This document shows positions 26,955 to 34,775 of a stretch of DNA of 64,000 nt, piece by piece. This DNA is from Chitinophaga sp. 180180018-3 (lineage in GTDB: Bacteria; Bacteroidota; Bacteroidia; Chitinophagales; Chitinophagaceae). Numbering within the stretch: position 1 is the stretch's first letter; each line of letters starts with the position of its first letter. The notes beneath the pieces were generated by a model that saw nothing but the letters and a program-made list of their open reading frames with translations, made no database searches and was not told where the DNA came from. Made by a program: the position numbers and the translations under genes. The stretch spans positions 1,302,001 through 1,366,000 of the forward strand of contig NZ_CP140772.1 of NCBI RefSeq assembly GCF_037893185.1, read 5' to 3'.

Positions 26955-27275
26955 TTAATTCTTACAAATTATCCAACAAAATAGCAATGCTGTTAAAATA
27001 GCAGCAATCAGTATAATGATTAATAAAAATTTACGGTCCTTGCGTCTATTCTTTACTGTAGAAATTACTTCCTGCCAGCCATCAGCGCGGGACTTAGGGG
27101 TGAAGTATCCCTTTGACATGTTGCGTTGCATCCGTTCCAACTGTTCCGCCCACAAGGCAGCAACCTCCGTATCCGAAGAAATCAATTCATCTACTATGGC
27201 TTCGTCTTTTTCACTGATAACACCCGCTGCCTTTTGCATAAGCAGATCCAGTACTACTTCTCTAGTAAGTTTCAT
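26955..27275 (-). CDS. Short FecR-like anti-sigma factor without periplasmic domain
   Basis: A 106-residue protein. The N-terminal 70 residues resemble the cytoplasmic anti-sigma region of FecR (LLMQKAAGVISEKDEAIVDE), and a single membrane segment lies near the C-terminus (LLIIILIAAILTALLFCWII). The protein stops there, so the periplasmic sensing domain of FecR is absent. It begins inside the end of the upstream sigma gene (overlap 14 bases), a strong sign of a sigma/anti-sigma pair. Release must work without the usual transporter contact. Confidence 0.75.
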   Translation of the reverse strand: MKLTREVVLDLLMQKAAGVISEKDEAIVDELISSDTEVAALWAEQLERMQRNMSKGYFTPKSRADGWQEVISTVKNRRKDRKFLLIIILIAAILTALLFCWIICKN

Positions 27276-27798
27276 TGGAGGGTACCTGCGTTTTGATACA
27301 GCTAATCGCTTTTTGGATATATTGTTTTACGGAATGCACATTCATATGAAGCGTAGCGGCGATCTGTTTGTACTTGAAATGGTTAAAATAGGCCTCGGTG
27401 ACACTTCTTAATTTTTGCGGCATGTGCAGTACAATTTCATCCATCTTTTCAAACACCTGGTCTGAAAAATGGGGTAACTCCTGTTGCCGGTGATATGCCG
27501 TGTATTCTAGCAGGTTATCGGTTTCGGTTTTCTTTTGGCGAAGAAAGTTTATCGCCCGTTGGCGGCACATCATTTTTAATAAATGTACTAAAGATGTTGA
27601 ATTTTCATAATACTTTTTTGTAAAAAGAGCAATAAAAACCGTCTGCACAATGTCGGCAACGTCATCTCTATCGTCAACGAGTGCATTTACGCACTGGAAG
27701 CAATAAATATAGTACTTATCGTATATGTCTTTGAACACAGCATCCAGATCTTCACCTTTTTGAAGCCGGGCTAAAAGTTCGTTTTCTTTGGAGAACAC
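27262..27798 (-). CDS. ECF RNA polymerase sigma factor
   Basis: A 178-residue ECF sigma factor with region 2 near 20-65 (DDRDDVADIVQTVFIALFTK) and region 4 near 120-170 (YKQIAATLHMNVHSVKQYIQ). It is followed by an overlapping short anti-sigma gene and then the efflux genes on the same strand. A TATATTTC sequence upstream of its start, near 27828-27835 on the minus strand, resembles a Bacteroidetes -7 box. It probably controls its own operon and perhaps the pump. Confidence 0.9.
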   Translation of the reverse strand: MFSKENELLARLQKGEDLDAVFKDIYDKYYIYCFQCVNALVDDRDDVADIVQTVFIALFTKKYYENSTSLVHLLKMMCRQRAINFLRQKKTETDNLLEYTAYHRQQELPHFSDQVFEKMDEIVLHMPQKLRSVTEAYFNHFKYKQIAATLHMNVHSVKQYIQKAISCIKTQVPSNETY

Positions 27799-27917
27799 GG
27801 GATTCAGGATTGGTTGACCAACGGAAATATACCATTAATTTTACATTGTTAACGAAAAAACTGCCGCCCGGTGTACCAACTTTTATGCCTTTGCCCCACT
27901 ATAGGGAAAACGGTTAA

Positions 27918-29450
27918 ATGAAATTTGTGCTTTTTTCCTGTATGTTGCTGCTCGCAACGGCGAGCTTCGGCCAATCCACTGCTGTAAAATTATCCGGTCA
28001 CATTGAAGGGCTGGCAGATTCGGATTCAGTAGAACTATTGCTATGGACATACCTGCCCGAAATAAGCCAGGCTGTCAACCTCCCTCATGTACGCCAGGCA
28101 GTTCCTGCTAAAACCGGTGCCTTCCGGTTTACTGTTCCCGGTTTTTCTAAACCCCGTTATTTTACGCTGAATATTCTTACCCCCGAAAAGAAAACAGTCC
28201 TGCTGAATTATTATTTATTAACGCCCGGCAGTAACATTGACCTCTATTTTGCATCGAAAAGCGCCGCCTTTCGGCGCGAAGATTATCCCACCTACATGCA
28301 ACAATTACCCTACGCGCTTACTGCAAAAGGAAACGGTGCCGCCGTTATAGCCGCCCAGTGGCAACTGGAAAAGCAAACCGGTAGCATGCTGTTGTCCAAT
28401 AATGCAGCCGAAGTTCCTTCCATCTTCAACCCTGCCTATACAACATCCCTTTCTGAGCTTGGAAATTTTGAAAAAAAACTGCAAATGCTCGATTCCTTAA
28501 AACACCTGTCACTGGAAAATTTGCGTTCGCTAAAGAACACTACCACAAACGAAGTTTTTAAAATCACTAGTCTGAATGTCATTACTCATTTTGATTATTC
28601 AAAATTGCGGGAATATGTTACCAAAGCATGGCTTTTACGCTTGCAACAAAGGGATACACTACTTCCGGCGCTTCAAGGCATATACCGGCGCATGATCCAG
28701 ACGGATACTATCACCGGTACGCTAACAGAGTATTTCCCATTTTCGCCACTATGGCAGAGTTATACGGTTGAACGAACCTATCAGAATGAAAAGCTAAGAA
28801 ACCCTTCCTTTAAAATAGACAGTTTAACGGTTTTACTGCAACGCGTTCAAGACAAAGACCTACAGGAATACCTTACAACCAATCACCTTGTAACCATGTA
28901 TGGTACTGGTGGATTCAAAAGGTTGGATTCGGTAGCGCTTACGTTTATGGATCGCCTGCAAAATCCTTTCCTCAAAGAAATTCTGCATCCTTACGTGCAG
29001 CTTTCCAAAGGATCATCCGCCTTTGTGTTTTCCTTACCGGATAGTTCCAATACTTACCATAAGCTGGACGACTACCGCGGAAAAGTGGTTTTCATTGATT
29101 TTTGGTACACCGGCTGCGGCGCCTGTATATCCTACTATAAAAACACGTTAAAGGAGATCGAAGCCCAATACGCCGGTAATGAGCATATTGTTTTTTTTAC
29201 TGTCAGTATTGATCGCCAGGCGGCGCTTTGGAAGAAATCCCTGCAAACCGGCAATTTTACCGGCGAACATGCCATTAACCTGATTACAGAGCAAAAGGGT
29301 ACAGAACATCCTATCATCAATTATTACAAAATCCAAGGGTATCCGGCCCCACTGCTGATCGATAAAAGAGGAAAGATATTTGCCAAAGGCCAGGAACTCC
29401 GTACCAAAGAAGGGCTTACAGCGAGTATCGATGCAGCATTGCAGCAGTGA
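27918..29450 (+). CDS. TlpA-like thiol-disulfide oxidoreductase with N-terminal DUF4369-like region
   Basis: A 510-residue exported protein with a signal peptide (MKFVLFSCMLLLATASFGQS). An N-terminal beta-rich region follows (VKLSGHIEGLADSDSVELLL), typical of Bacteroidetes thioredoxin-like proteins. The C-terminal TlpA/AhpC-type thioredoxin domain is at about 370-508, with the active site CGAC near residue 400 in YTGCGACISYY. It would reduce or exchange disulfides in the periplasm. It is divergent from the sigma/efflux operon, and could in principle act on the four-cysteine peptides encoded 11 kb upstream. Confidence 0.88.
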   Translation: MKFVLFSCMLLLATASFGQSTAVKLSGHIEGLADSDSVELLLWTYLPEISQAVNLPHVRQAVPAKTGAFRFTVPGFSKPRYFTLNILTPEKKTVLLNYYLLTPGSNIDLYFASKSAAFRREDYPTYMQQLPYALTAKGNGAAVIAAQWQLEKQTGSMLLSNNAAEVPSIFNPAYTTSLSELGNFEKKLQMLDSLKHLSLENLRSLKNTTTNEVFKITSLNVITHFDYSKLREYVTKAWLLRLQQRDTLLPALQGIYRRMIQTDTITGTLTEYFPFSPLWQSYTVERTYQNEKLRNPSFKIDSLTVLLQRVQDKDLQEYLTTNHLVTMYGTGGFKRLDSVALTFMDRLQNPFLKEILHPYVQLSKGSSAFVFSLPDSSNTYHKLDDYRGKVVFIDFWYTGCGACISYYKNTLKEIEAQYAGNEHIVFFTVSIDRQAALWKKSLQTGNFTGEHAINLITEQKGTEHPIINYYKIQGYPAPLLIDKRGKIFAKGQELRTKEGLTASIDAALQQ

Positions 29451-29520
29451 GCAAGGTAAATACTACTTAATAGGTATTTTCAATTTTAGGGAAAATCTGT
29501 ACTTTTAAAAAAACGCCCCA

Positions 29521-30342
29521 ATGAAATTTACCTATACCTTATTTCCTTGCATGCTTGCCATGCTGCTATTCACACATTCAGGCAATGCGCAATCGTCTTT
29601 TTGGACAGCTCTATCCAGTAATGCAAATGTTTATAAAACAAATACTAAACTGGAAGTAAAAAAAGTGTATAAAATACAAACGAGAGAAAACGTATCAGAT
29701 ACAACTGTTTACACCATTGATCCCAATCCGAACGGCGGGGTGAAAAACTTTCTTCGATATGTGCTGATTGATCATGACGAAGACATTATCAGGATATTGC
29801 CACAAGTCAAAGACACTATTATTGAAGGCGAAAAGCACATTATTTACCGGCGGGATAACCAGCAACAAACGGACGATCCCGCTGATTTTTATTACAAAAT
29901 CGTGGATGAAGAAACTACGCCAGCAAAGAAGTATTTGGCAAGTGAAAGGTTAATGGCAATACCTGTTACAATTCCCTTTAAAGTGCGCTTTGGCGTCTAT
30001 GAAGGTGATGATAATCCGACTTTCGATGCTAACATTTCTTATGCCTTCGGTTATAGAGTACGGGTAAATAACAATCCTTATAAAAAACGATATATCAGAT
30101 ACCTTTTATCCTTTGGTATCAGCTCCCAAAAGTACATGCCCAAAGATTCAGTGGATTCTAAAACCTTTGAACCTTCAAATAAAGTGGCATTGACAGATGC
30201 ACTCGGCGTCACCTACGAATTCGCAGATAAACTCAACTTTGGTGTATTCATCGGCCAGGACTGGATGTTTGGGGCCAATAAAAACTGGTACTACCAGGGT
30301 AAACCCTGGATCGGCATAGGCATTGGTTTCAAATTTGAATGA
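29521..30342 (+). CDS. Exported barrel-like hypothetical protein
   Basis: A 273-residue protein with a signal peptide (MLAMLLFTHSGNAQ). The C-terminal half consists of alternating hydrophobic strands ending in WIGIGIGFKFE, the aromatic-ended pattern of outer-membrane beta barrels. The N-terminal 100 residues are polar. It follows the TlpA-like gene after 70 bases on the same strand. No family recognised. Confidence 0.6.
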   Translation: MKFTYTLFPCMLAMLLFTHSGNAQSSFWTALSSNANVYKTNTKLEVKKVYKIQTRENVSDTTVYTIDPNPNGGVKNFLRYVLIDHDEDIIRILPQVKDTIIEGEKHIIYRRDNQQQTDDPADFYYKIVDEETTPAKKYLASERLMAIPVTIPFKVRFGVYEGDDNPTFDANISYAFGYRVRVNNNPYKKRYIRYLLSFGISSQKYMPKDSVDSKTFEPSNKVALTDALGVTYEFADKLNFGVFIGQDWMFGANKNWYYQGKPWIGIGIGFKFE

Positions 30343-30729
30343 GTACCTCATTACCGGCCATCCGCCCGCTGCGTTATTGCCGCAGTTAAAATAGGTAACT
30401 TACTGTAAGACTTTGAAAATCACTTTGGCATATAAATGGGCTGCTTCTTTAAGCGCCCTTTTTGCTTTCTACTACATCAAAACCCCATCAGGATAAGATG
30501 GTAAGTTCGGAACAGTTTATATGTTTCCATTGCGCTCCTAAGTAGGAGTGCTTATACTGTTATGAATATATGTATATAATTGGTAACTAGATAATTATAA
30601 TAAATCTGTTGTATATTTCTGATACCGAAAATGAACTAAATACGTTATATTAGCTCACCACCTTAGTAAACAGGGGAAAAGTTTTAACCAGTCTTTGTTT
30701 GTTTGTTTAGCCTAAAAACGGAATATTCC
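30343..30729. other. Intergenic region before the ICE regulatory block
   Basis: 387 bases without a gene. A weak hairpin with a T run (GGGC...GCCCTTTTT, about 30437-30462) may end the upstream transcript. CTCCTA-AG-TAGGAG at 30535-30548 is a small perfect inverted repeat. The last 150 bases are very AT rich and probably hold the promoter of the next gene. Nothing else is apparent. Confidence 0.4.
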
Positions 30730-32052
30730 ATGATAATGAACGAGTTATCTAATGTAGAAAAATGGCTTACGACGATAGTTCCCGACCAGCTAATTTCCCT
30801 GCCCGCCAATCAGCAAAGGCTGAAAGATGAATTGGCCTGGCTTGGAGCGGAGAGTTACCGCATTAAGGGGGATTTTCAGTGGCGTTTTCATGATTATAAG
30901 ATCCGGCATGCTCAGGATTATATCCGTAAAAACCAAATGAGCGTACTGCGACTACTTGACCAAATAGAAGATTTTTTACAGTTAACCGAAACCACCATCG
31001 GGCCGGAATTGATGGCTTTCTACCAGGACGTGTACCTGCATCTGGAAAAGATCCTGCTGCATCTTACCCGTTATTACAACAAAGCCATTGACGATGCGCT
31101 CCCTATGCCGGCACGTTACGCCCAACACGAAAAGGCAAAGCTCTTACCTGATTTTGAGCAGTTGCTTCAACTCTATGAACATGCCGGTATTCAAAAGCAA
31201 CTACTCGACGTTGCTTTCCGGCCCCTGAAAGCCTTTTTTCATCAGCATTCTTTAGTATTCACCTTCCGGCAATGGAATTACTTTAAAATATTTATAGCTG
31301 AACTGCTGCCCCTGCTGGATATTGCTTCCCGTTTTCCGGGAACAGCCAGCGGGAACCCCAAGCCTTTAAACGGACATTCCCTAACAACCGGCGAACACTT
31401 GAATGGTCACGACTTGCCTGAAATGGACGATCTTAACTGGCAATTGCACTACAAATTGCACTTTCTGAACTTCAATAACCTGGAATACCGCAACTTTTGC
31501 ACCCGGCAACTGCATGCCAAACTAGAGGTAATGCCTTCACTCACCCAAAGGGTGGAACGGGTCAACTGGTACATTAGTACCGAACGCCGACAGCATACCA
31601 AGCCAGGTGTTGCCCTGGAACCCGGACTTCCAGTTATCAGCGAACAAATTTTACGGGTGATTGAAGAAGAATATAAGTACCTGCTGGAACAAGAAAGTTT
31701 ATTGGGTGCCAAACCCTCACGCCCCTACGAAAATGAATATACCAAACTGAAATTGAAATTATCCTCCCTGGAACTCGCACAATTCGCTGCTGCCTGCGAG
31801 GAAGCTGGTATGCTCGAAGGAAAAAAAGTAGATATAATCAGTTACCTGGCGCGCAATTTCATTTCAGAAAATGGGGAGGAACTGAATGAAGCCTCCTTGC
31901 GTACACAGTACTATACATCCCGTACTAACCCGGCAGCCTACCAGCACATCATTGACTGGATGCAAAAAATACAGGACATATTAAGCTCTAAGATCAACAA
32001 AACTGCTTTAACGTTATTTTGGGTAATTACTGGTAATTGCCTGTGGTGGTAA
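30730..32052 (+). CDS. Hypothetical helical protein upstream of rteC
   Basis: A 440-residue protein from ATG 30730 (ATG 30736 is equally possible; a TTG start at 30703 is less likely). It is predicted almost entirely helical and soluble, with no signal peptide. Its C-terminal region (LLEQESLLGAKPSRPYENEY and ISYLARNFISENGEELNEAS) recalls the C-terminal half of RteC-like regulators, and the next gene encodes an RteC. It may be a related regulatory protein. That similarity is faint and visual only. Confidence 0.6.
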   Translation: MIMNELSNVEKWLTTIVPDQLISLPANQQRLKDELAWLGAESYRIKGDFQWRFHDYKIRHAQDYIRKNQMSVLRLLDQIEDFLQLTETTIGPELMAFYQDVYLHLEKILLHLTRYYNKAIDDALPMPARYAQHEKAKLLPDFEQLLQLYEHAGIQKQLLDVAFRPLKAFFHQHSLVFTFRQWNYFKIFIAELLPLLDIASRFPGTASGNPKPLNGHSLTTGEHLNGHDLPEMDDLNWQLHYKLHFLNFNNLEYRNFCTRQLHAKLEVMPSLTQRVERVNWYISTERRQHTKPGVALEPGLPVISEQILRVIEEEYKYLLEQESLLGAKPSRPYENEYTKLKLKLSSLELAQFAAACEEAGMLEGKKVDIISYLARNFISENGEELNEASLRTQYYTSRTNPAAYQHIIDWMQKIQDILSSKINKTALTLFWVITGNCLWW

Positions 32053-32123
32053 TCAACGGGTAACATTGCATAGGACTTTCTTTTGCGGTTATAAAGCAAA
32101 CATAACCCATAAAAAGAAAAGCT

Positions 32124-32969
32124 ATGCAAATGACCCATCCTATTTGGAATGCCCTCCAAGTAAATCTTAACCATGAACAGACCACCGAACAGGCAACCAT
32201 CAACCGCATTAACCGCTGCCTCTACCTGGTACAAAACGCCCTCACTGAATTAAAAAACCTGGTCTTAGCCACAGGCTTCAAAGACCCTGCCGAAGAAATC
32301 GAGTTTTTCAAAGAGGACCTTCCCCGGTTTTATGCGCTATTCCTCCATTTTACCCGCATCCACCAGCTTGAAACCCGCATGCCGCCAGGGAAAGAAAACC
32401 AGTTGAAATTTCTGGAAAAAGAAATGAAACGACTGTCCTTTTATTTTGAGCAGCATGCTGATTGGGTACTTTATTACCGTAGCGGCGCCACCCACCAGGA
32501 CGAGCGGTATTTTCTTCGCCAAACCAGCAACGGGCTGCCCACCGTATTTTGCCCGGTAGTACTCGATCTTCGTTTTACCACTTACGGTAGCTATCCCTTT
32601 TCAAAAATCCAGTCGCTGGAACTTACCCATGCGTATATCGATCAAAAGATCGCAGTGCTGCGCCATTTCCCGGTACGCACCGATGCCACCAAGCCCAAAG
32701 CCTTGCTGCGCTGGACAGGTTCTAAGTCCGACCTGATCGAGCTGCTGTATGCACTCCACTCTTCCCGGTTGTTCAACAATGATGAATTCCTTGATGTGCG
32801 CCAGATTGCCACCTGGCTTGAAACTACACTGAACATAGACCTGGGCAACTACTACCGCGTTTTCCAGGGTATCCGTATCCGTAAGAAAAACCGTACACAG
32901 TTTCTTGATACGCTTAAAGAAAACCTGATACGGCGAATGGACGATGCCGATGAAAACCCGCGTAACTAA
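32124..32969 (+). CDS. rteC: RteC-family regulator of ICE excision and transfer
   Basis: A 281-residue protein matching RteC by its order of motifs: IEFFKEDLPRFYALFLHFTR near residue 50, LEKEMKRLSFYFEQHADWVL, and the C-terminal WTGSKSDLIELLYALHSS with VRQIATWLETTLNIDLGNYY. In CTnDOT, RteC activates the excision operon by binding an inverted repeat. Here the palindrome TCTTACACC-N10-GGTGTAAGA starts two bases after the rteC stop, ahead of the tra operon. It recurs upstream of the excisionase-like gene at 56577. RteA/RteB partners are not in the window. Confidence 0.88.
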   Translation: MQMTHPIWNALQVNLNHEQTTEQATINRINRCLYLVQNALTELKNLVLATGFKDPAEEIEFFKEDLPRFYALFLHFTRIHQLETRMPPGKENQLKFLEKEMKRLSFYFEQHADWVLYYRSGATHQDERYFLRQTSNGLPTVFCPVVLDLRFTTYGSYPFSKIQSLELTHAYIDQKIAVLRHFPVRTDATKPKALLRWTGSKSDLIELLYALHSSRLFNNDEFLDVRQIATWLETTLNIDLGNYYRVFQGIRIRKKNRTQFLDTLKENLIRRMDDADENPRN

Positions 32970-32970
32970 A

Positions 32971-32998
32971 TCTTACACCTAACAGTTCTGGTGTAAGA
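32971..32998. promoter_or_regulatory. Palindrome TCTTACACC-N10-GGTGTAAGA upstream of the tra operon
   Basis: Nine-base perfect arms with a 10-base spacer, immediately after rteC. The same 28-base element with the same spacing occurs at 56510-56537. The right arm ends 20 bases before a CATATTTG -7-like box (33019-33026), so it occupies the -33 area, as expected for an activator site. No T run follows, so it is not a terminator. Candidate RteC operator. Confidence 0.65.
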
Positions 32999-33018
32999 AA
33001 CCCCCTCTCCGGCACCCC

Positions 33019-33026
33019 CATATTTG
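33019..33026 (+). promoter_or_regulatory. Candidate -7 box CATATTTG of the tra operon
   Basis: Matches the Bacteroidetes TAnnTTTG -7 pattern at seven of eight positions, 34 bases before the ATG at 33061. No separate -33 TTG box is visible; the palindrome arm lies there instead, suggesting an activator-dependent promoter. Confidence 0.45.
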
Positions 33027-33060
33027 TGATGTAATCAGACAAAACATTGTTACATCAAAT

Positions 33061-33558
33061 ATGATCGTTATGCTGGAAAATATTTCATGGTCCCAATTCA
33101 TACTTTTTACAGGAGCTGCCCTAGCCGTTTATTATGTATTGCTCGTTGTAGTGTTTGGCAAGAAAGCGGGGAAGGGCAATTCATCGGCCGGGCAGCTTCC
33201 TGTTCTATCGACCCGCAAACGTGTATGGCAACCACTCGACAATCCTGAACCCGCTGCCGAACCCTTACCGGTAGAGCAACCCACCGTCCAAACAAAGCAG
33301 GTCATTTCCGCAGAGGATGAACTCTTTGACCTGTTGGAACAATTGGCCGATGAAATTCAGGATAAGGTGAGCCAGGCCAACCGCAACGACTGGCACGCAC
33401 TGCGACCGCAGTTACAACAATTGGTAGCCAGTTATCCTGCGTTACACGGGGAACCGTATCGCAAAGCCATTATCACCCACACAGAAAAGTGTGTCAAAGA
33501 CTATCTCGACATGGAATTGCCTGCCGATACCCTCACGGCTGTATGGCAGCAAGACTGA
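33061..33558 (+). CDS. Tra operon leader protein with N-terminal membrane anchor
   Basis: A 165-residue protein. Residues about 10-33 form one membrane segment (FILFTGAALAVYYVLLVVVF). A Pro-rich linker follows, then a helical cytoplasmic domain (ELFDLLEQLADEIQDKVSQA). It is the first gene after the tra promoter region and is followed by TraE. In similar Bacteroidetes elements a small membrane protein occupies this place, but I cannot name the family with certainty. Confidence 0.65.
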   Translation: MIVMLENISWSQFILFTGAALAVYYVLLVVVFGKKAGKGNSSAGQLPVLSTRKRVWQPLDNPEPAAEPLPVEQPTVQTKQVISAEDELFDLLEQLADEIQDKVSQANRNDWHALRPQLQQLVASYPALHGEPYRKAIITHTEKCVKDYLDMELPADTLTAVWQQD

Positions 33559-33605
33559 TACCGCTAGATCCCCATTGAAATTCTGAAAATTAAAAATAGT
33601 GTAGA

Positions 33606-33962
33606 ATGAAAAGTGATGTTGGAAAATTTTTGAGAAGGAAAAACTTCTCCAGGGAGAATATTGCCCTAACTGTTCTGGTGATGGCTCTTTTAGTGAATTG
33701 TGCTGATGTGTATGCACAAGCCGGTGGAAACGGAAACGCGGGGATCACCGCCGCTGAAACACAGGTAAAAGGGTATTTCAGCACCGCCGTCAATTTGGTG
33801 TATGCGATAGGCGCTATTGTTGGCCTGGTGGGGGCCGTCAAAGTGTTCAACAAATGGAATTCCGGCGACCAGGATACCGGAAAAGTAGCGAGTGCCTGGT
33901 TCGGGTCCTGCATTTTCCTGGTTGTGGTAGCAACGGTGCTGAAAGGATTTTTTGGCGTGTAA
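33606..33962 (+). CDS. traE: Conjugative transposon protein TraE (DUF4134)
   Basis: A 118-residue membrane protein with a signal-like N-terminal segment (ENIALTVLVMALLVNCADVY) and two further hydrophobic segments (VYAIGAIVGLVGAVKVF and CIFLVVVATVLKGFFGV). The KVFNKWNSGD linker and overall length match TraE/DUF4134, the small VirB2-like subunit of Bacteroidetes type IV secretion. It begins a tra gene run; an unrelated small gene separates it from TraF. Confidence 0.85.
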   Translation: MKSDVGKFLRRKNFSRENIALTVLVMALLVNCADVYAQAGGNGNAGITAAETQVKGYFSTAVNLVYAIGAIVGLVGAVKVFNKWNSGDQDTGKVASAWFGSCIFLVVVATVLKGFFGV

Positions 33963-33993
33963 CCGCCACCGTTACTATCACCGATCGTAAAAT

Positions 33994-34449
33994 GTGCGTA
34001 TGCAAAACGAACGAACAATTCCGGTAGTGCATATTGAGCAAGGAAGTTTTAAAGCAACGTTTGCCGTTGATATACCAAACAACCAGATAAAAAATGTAGC
34101 GCCTCCTTTTAACACCATAGCGTTTACGCAAATGGACTATGCAATGAATTATGAGGACTATATTTTTTTGATCGACAAACAAACCGGTGAGCAATTTCAT
34201 CCGCCAAAAGGCAGTCATTGTCTGCCAGATCAGGTGATCGCTGTAAAAATTCCAAATGAGCGTGTACTCGATCCCGAAGGTATGAAGCTCCATCACAACA
34301 GTTGGCCGGATTGGTTAAGCGAATATCAACAACGCGGCGAGCATAAAGCTGTAATTGTTCCGGTAGCTAAATTAGGTTATAAGCGTTTCAAACCGCGAAA
34401 CATCCGGCTACCGACAAAGAATACTGGTAACGTGAAAAAGAAAACGTGA
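33994..34449 (+). CDS. Hypothetical protein inserted between traE and traF
   Basis: A 151-residue soluble protein with no signal peptide or membrane segment (NERTIPVVHIEQGSFKATF; basic tail NTGNVKKKT). Its stop overlaps the traF ATG at 34449, so it is part of the operon. Bacteroidetes elements usually have traE and traF adjacent, so this looks like an insertion of an accessory gene. Function unknown. Confidence 0.6.
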   Translation: MRMQNERTIPVVHIEQGSFKATFAVDIPNNQIKNVAPPFNTIAFTQMDYAMNYEDYIFLIDKQTGEQFHPPKGSHCLPDQVIAVKIPNERVLDPEGMKLHHNSWPDWLSEYQQRGEHKAVIVPVAKLGYKRFKPRNIRLPTKNTGNVKKKT

Positions 34450-34775
34450 TGACGGGAGTGTTTACCATCAACAAAGGCATCAACAAAGCATTAGAATTCA
34501 AGGGCATCAAGGCGCAGTACCTTGCCTACCTCCTGATTGGGTTAATCAGCTTGTTGATTGTTTTTGCGGTGTGCTATATGGCAGGAGTGCCGACGTATGT
34601 GTTAATTCCGGGTGTGTTGCTGTTGGGTATTGTGCTTTTCTCATGGGTATCCCGGTTTTCACATAAATACGGCCAGCATGGGCTGATGAAGCTAGCTGGC
34701 TACCGCCAGGTTACTCCTGCCATTACATGCCGAACTAGAAAAATGTTCTTTGAAATACTGAAAAATAGGAAGTGA
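34449..34775 (+). CDS. traF: Conjugative transposon protein TraF (DUF4133)
   Basis: A 108-residue protein starting at ATG 34449 (a GTG at 34446 is in frame). It shows the TraF/DUF4133 features: INKGINKALEFKGIKAQYLA followed by two membrane segments (LLIGLISLLIVFAVCYMAGV and VLIPGVLLLGIVLFSWV). It is the VirB3-like inner-membrane component, always next to the TraG ATPase. Its stop overlaps the traG ATG at 34775. Confidence 0.85.
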   Translation: MTGVFTINKGINKALEFKGIKAQYLAYLLIGLISLLIVFAVCYMAGVPTYVLIPGVLLLGIVLFSWVSRFSHKYGQHGLMKLAGYRQVTPAITCRTRKMFFEILKNRK

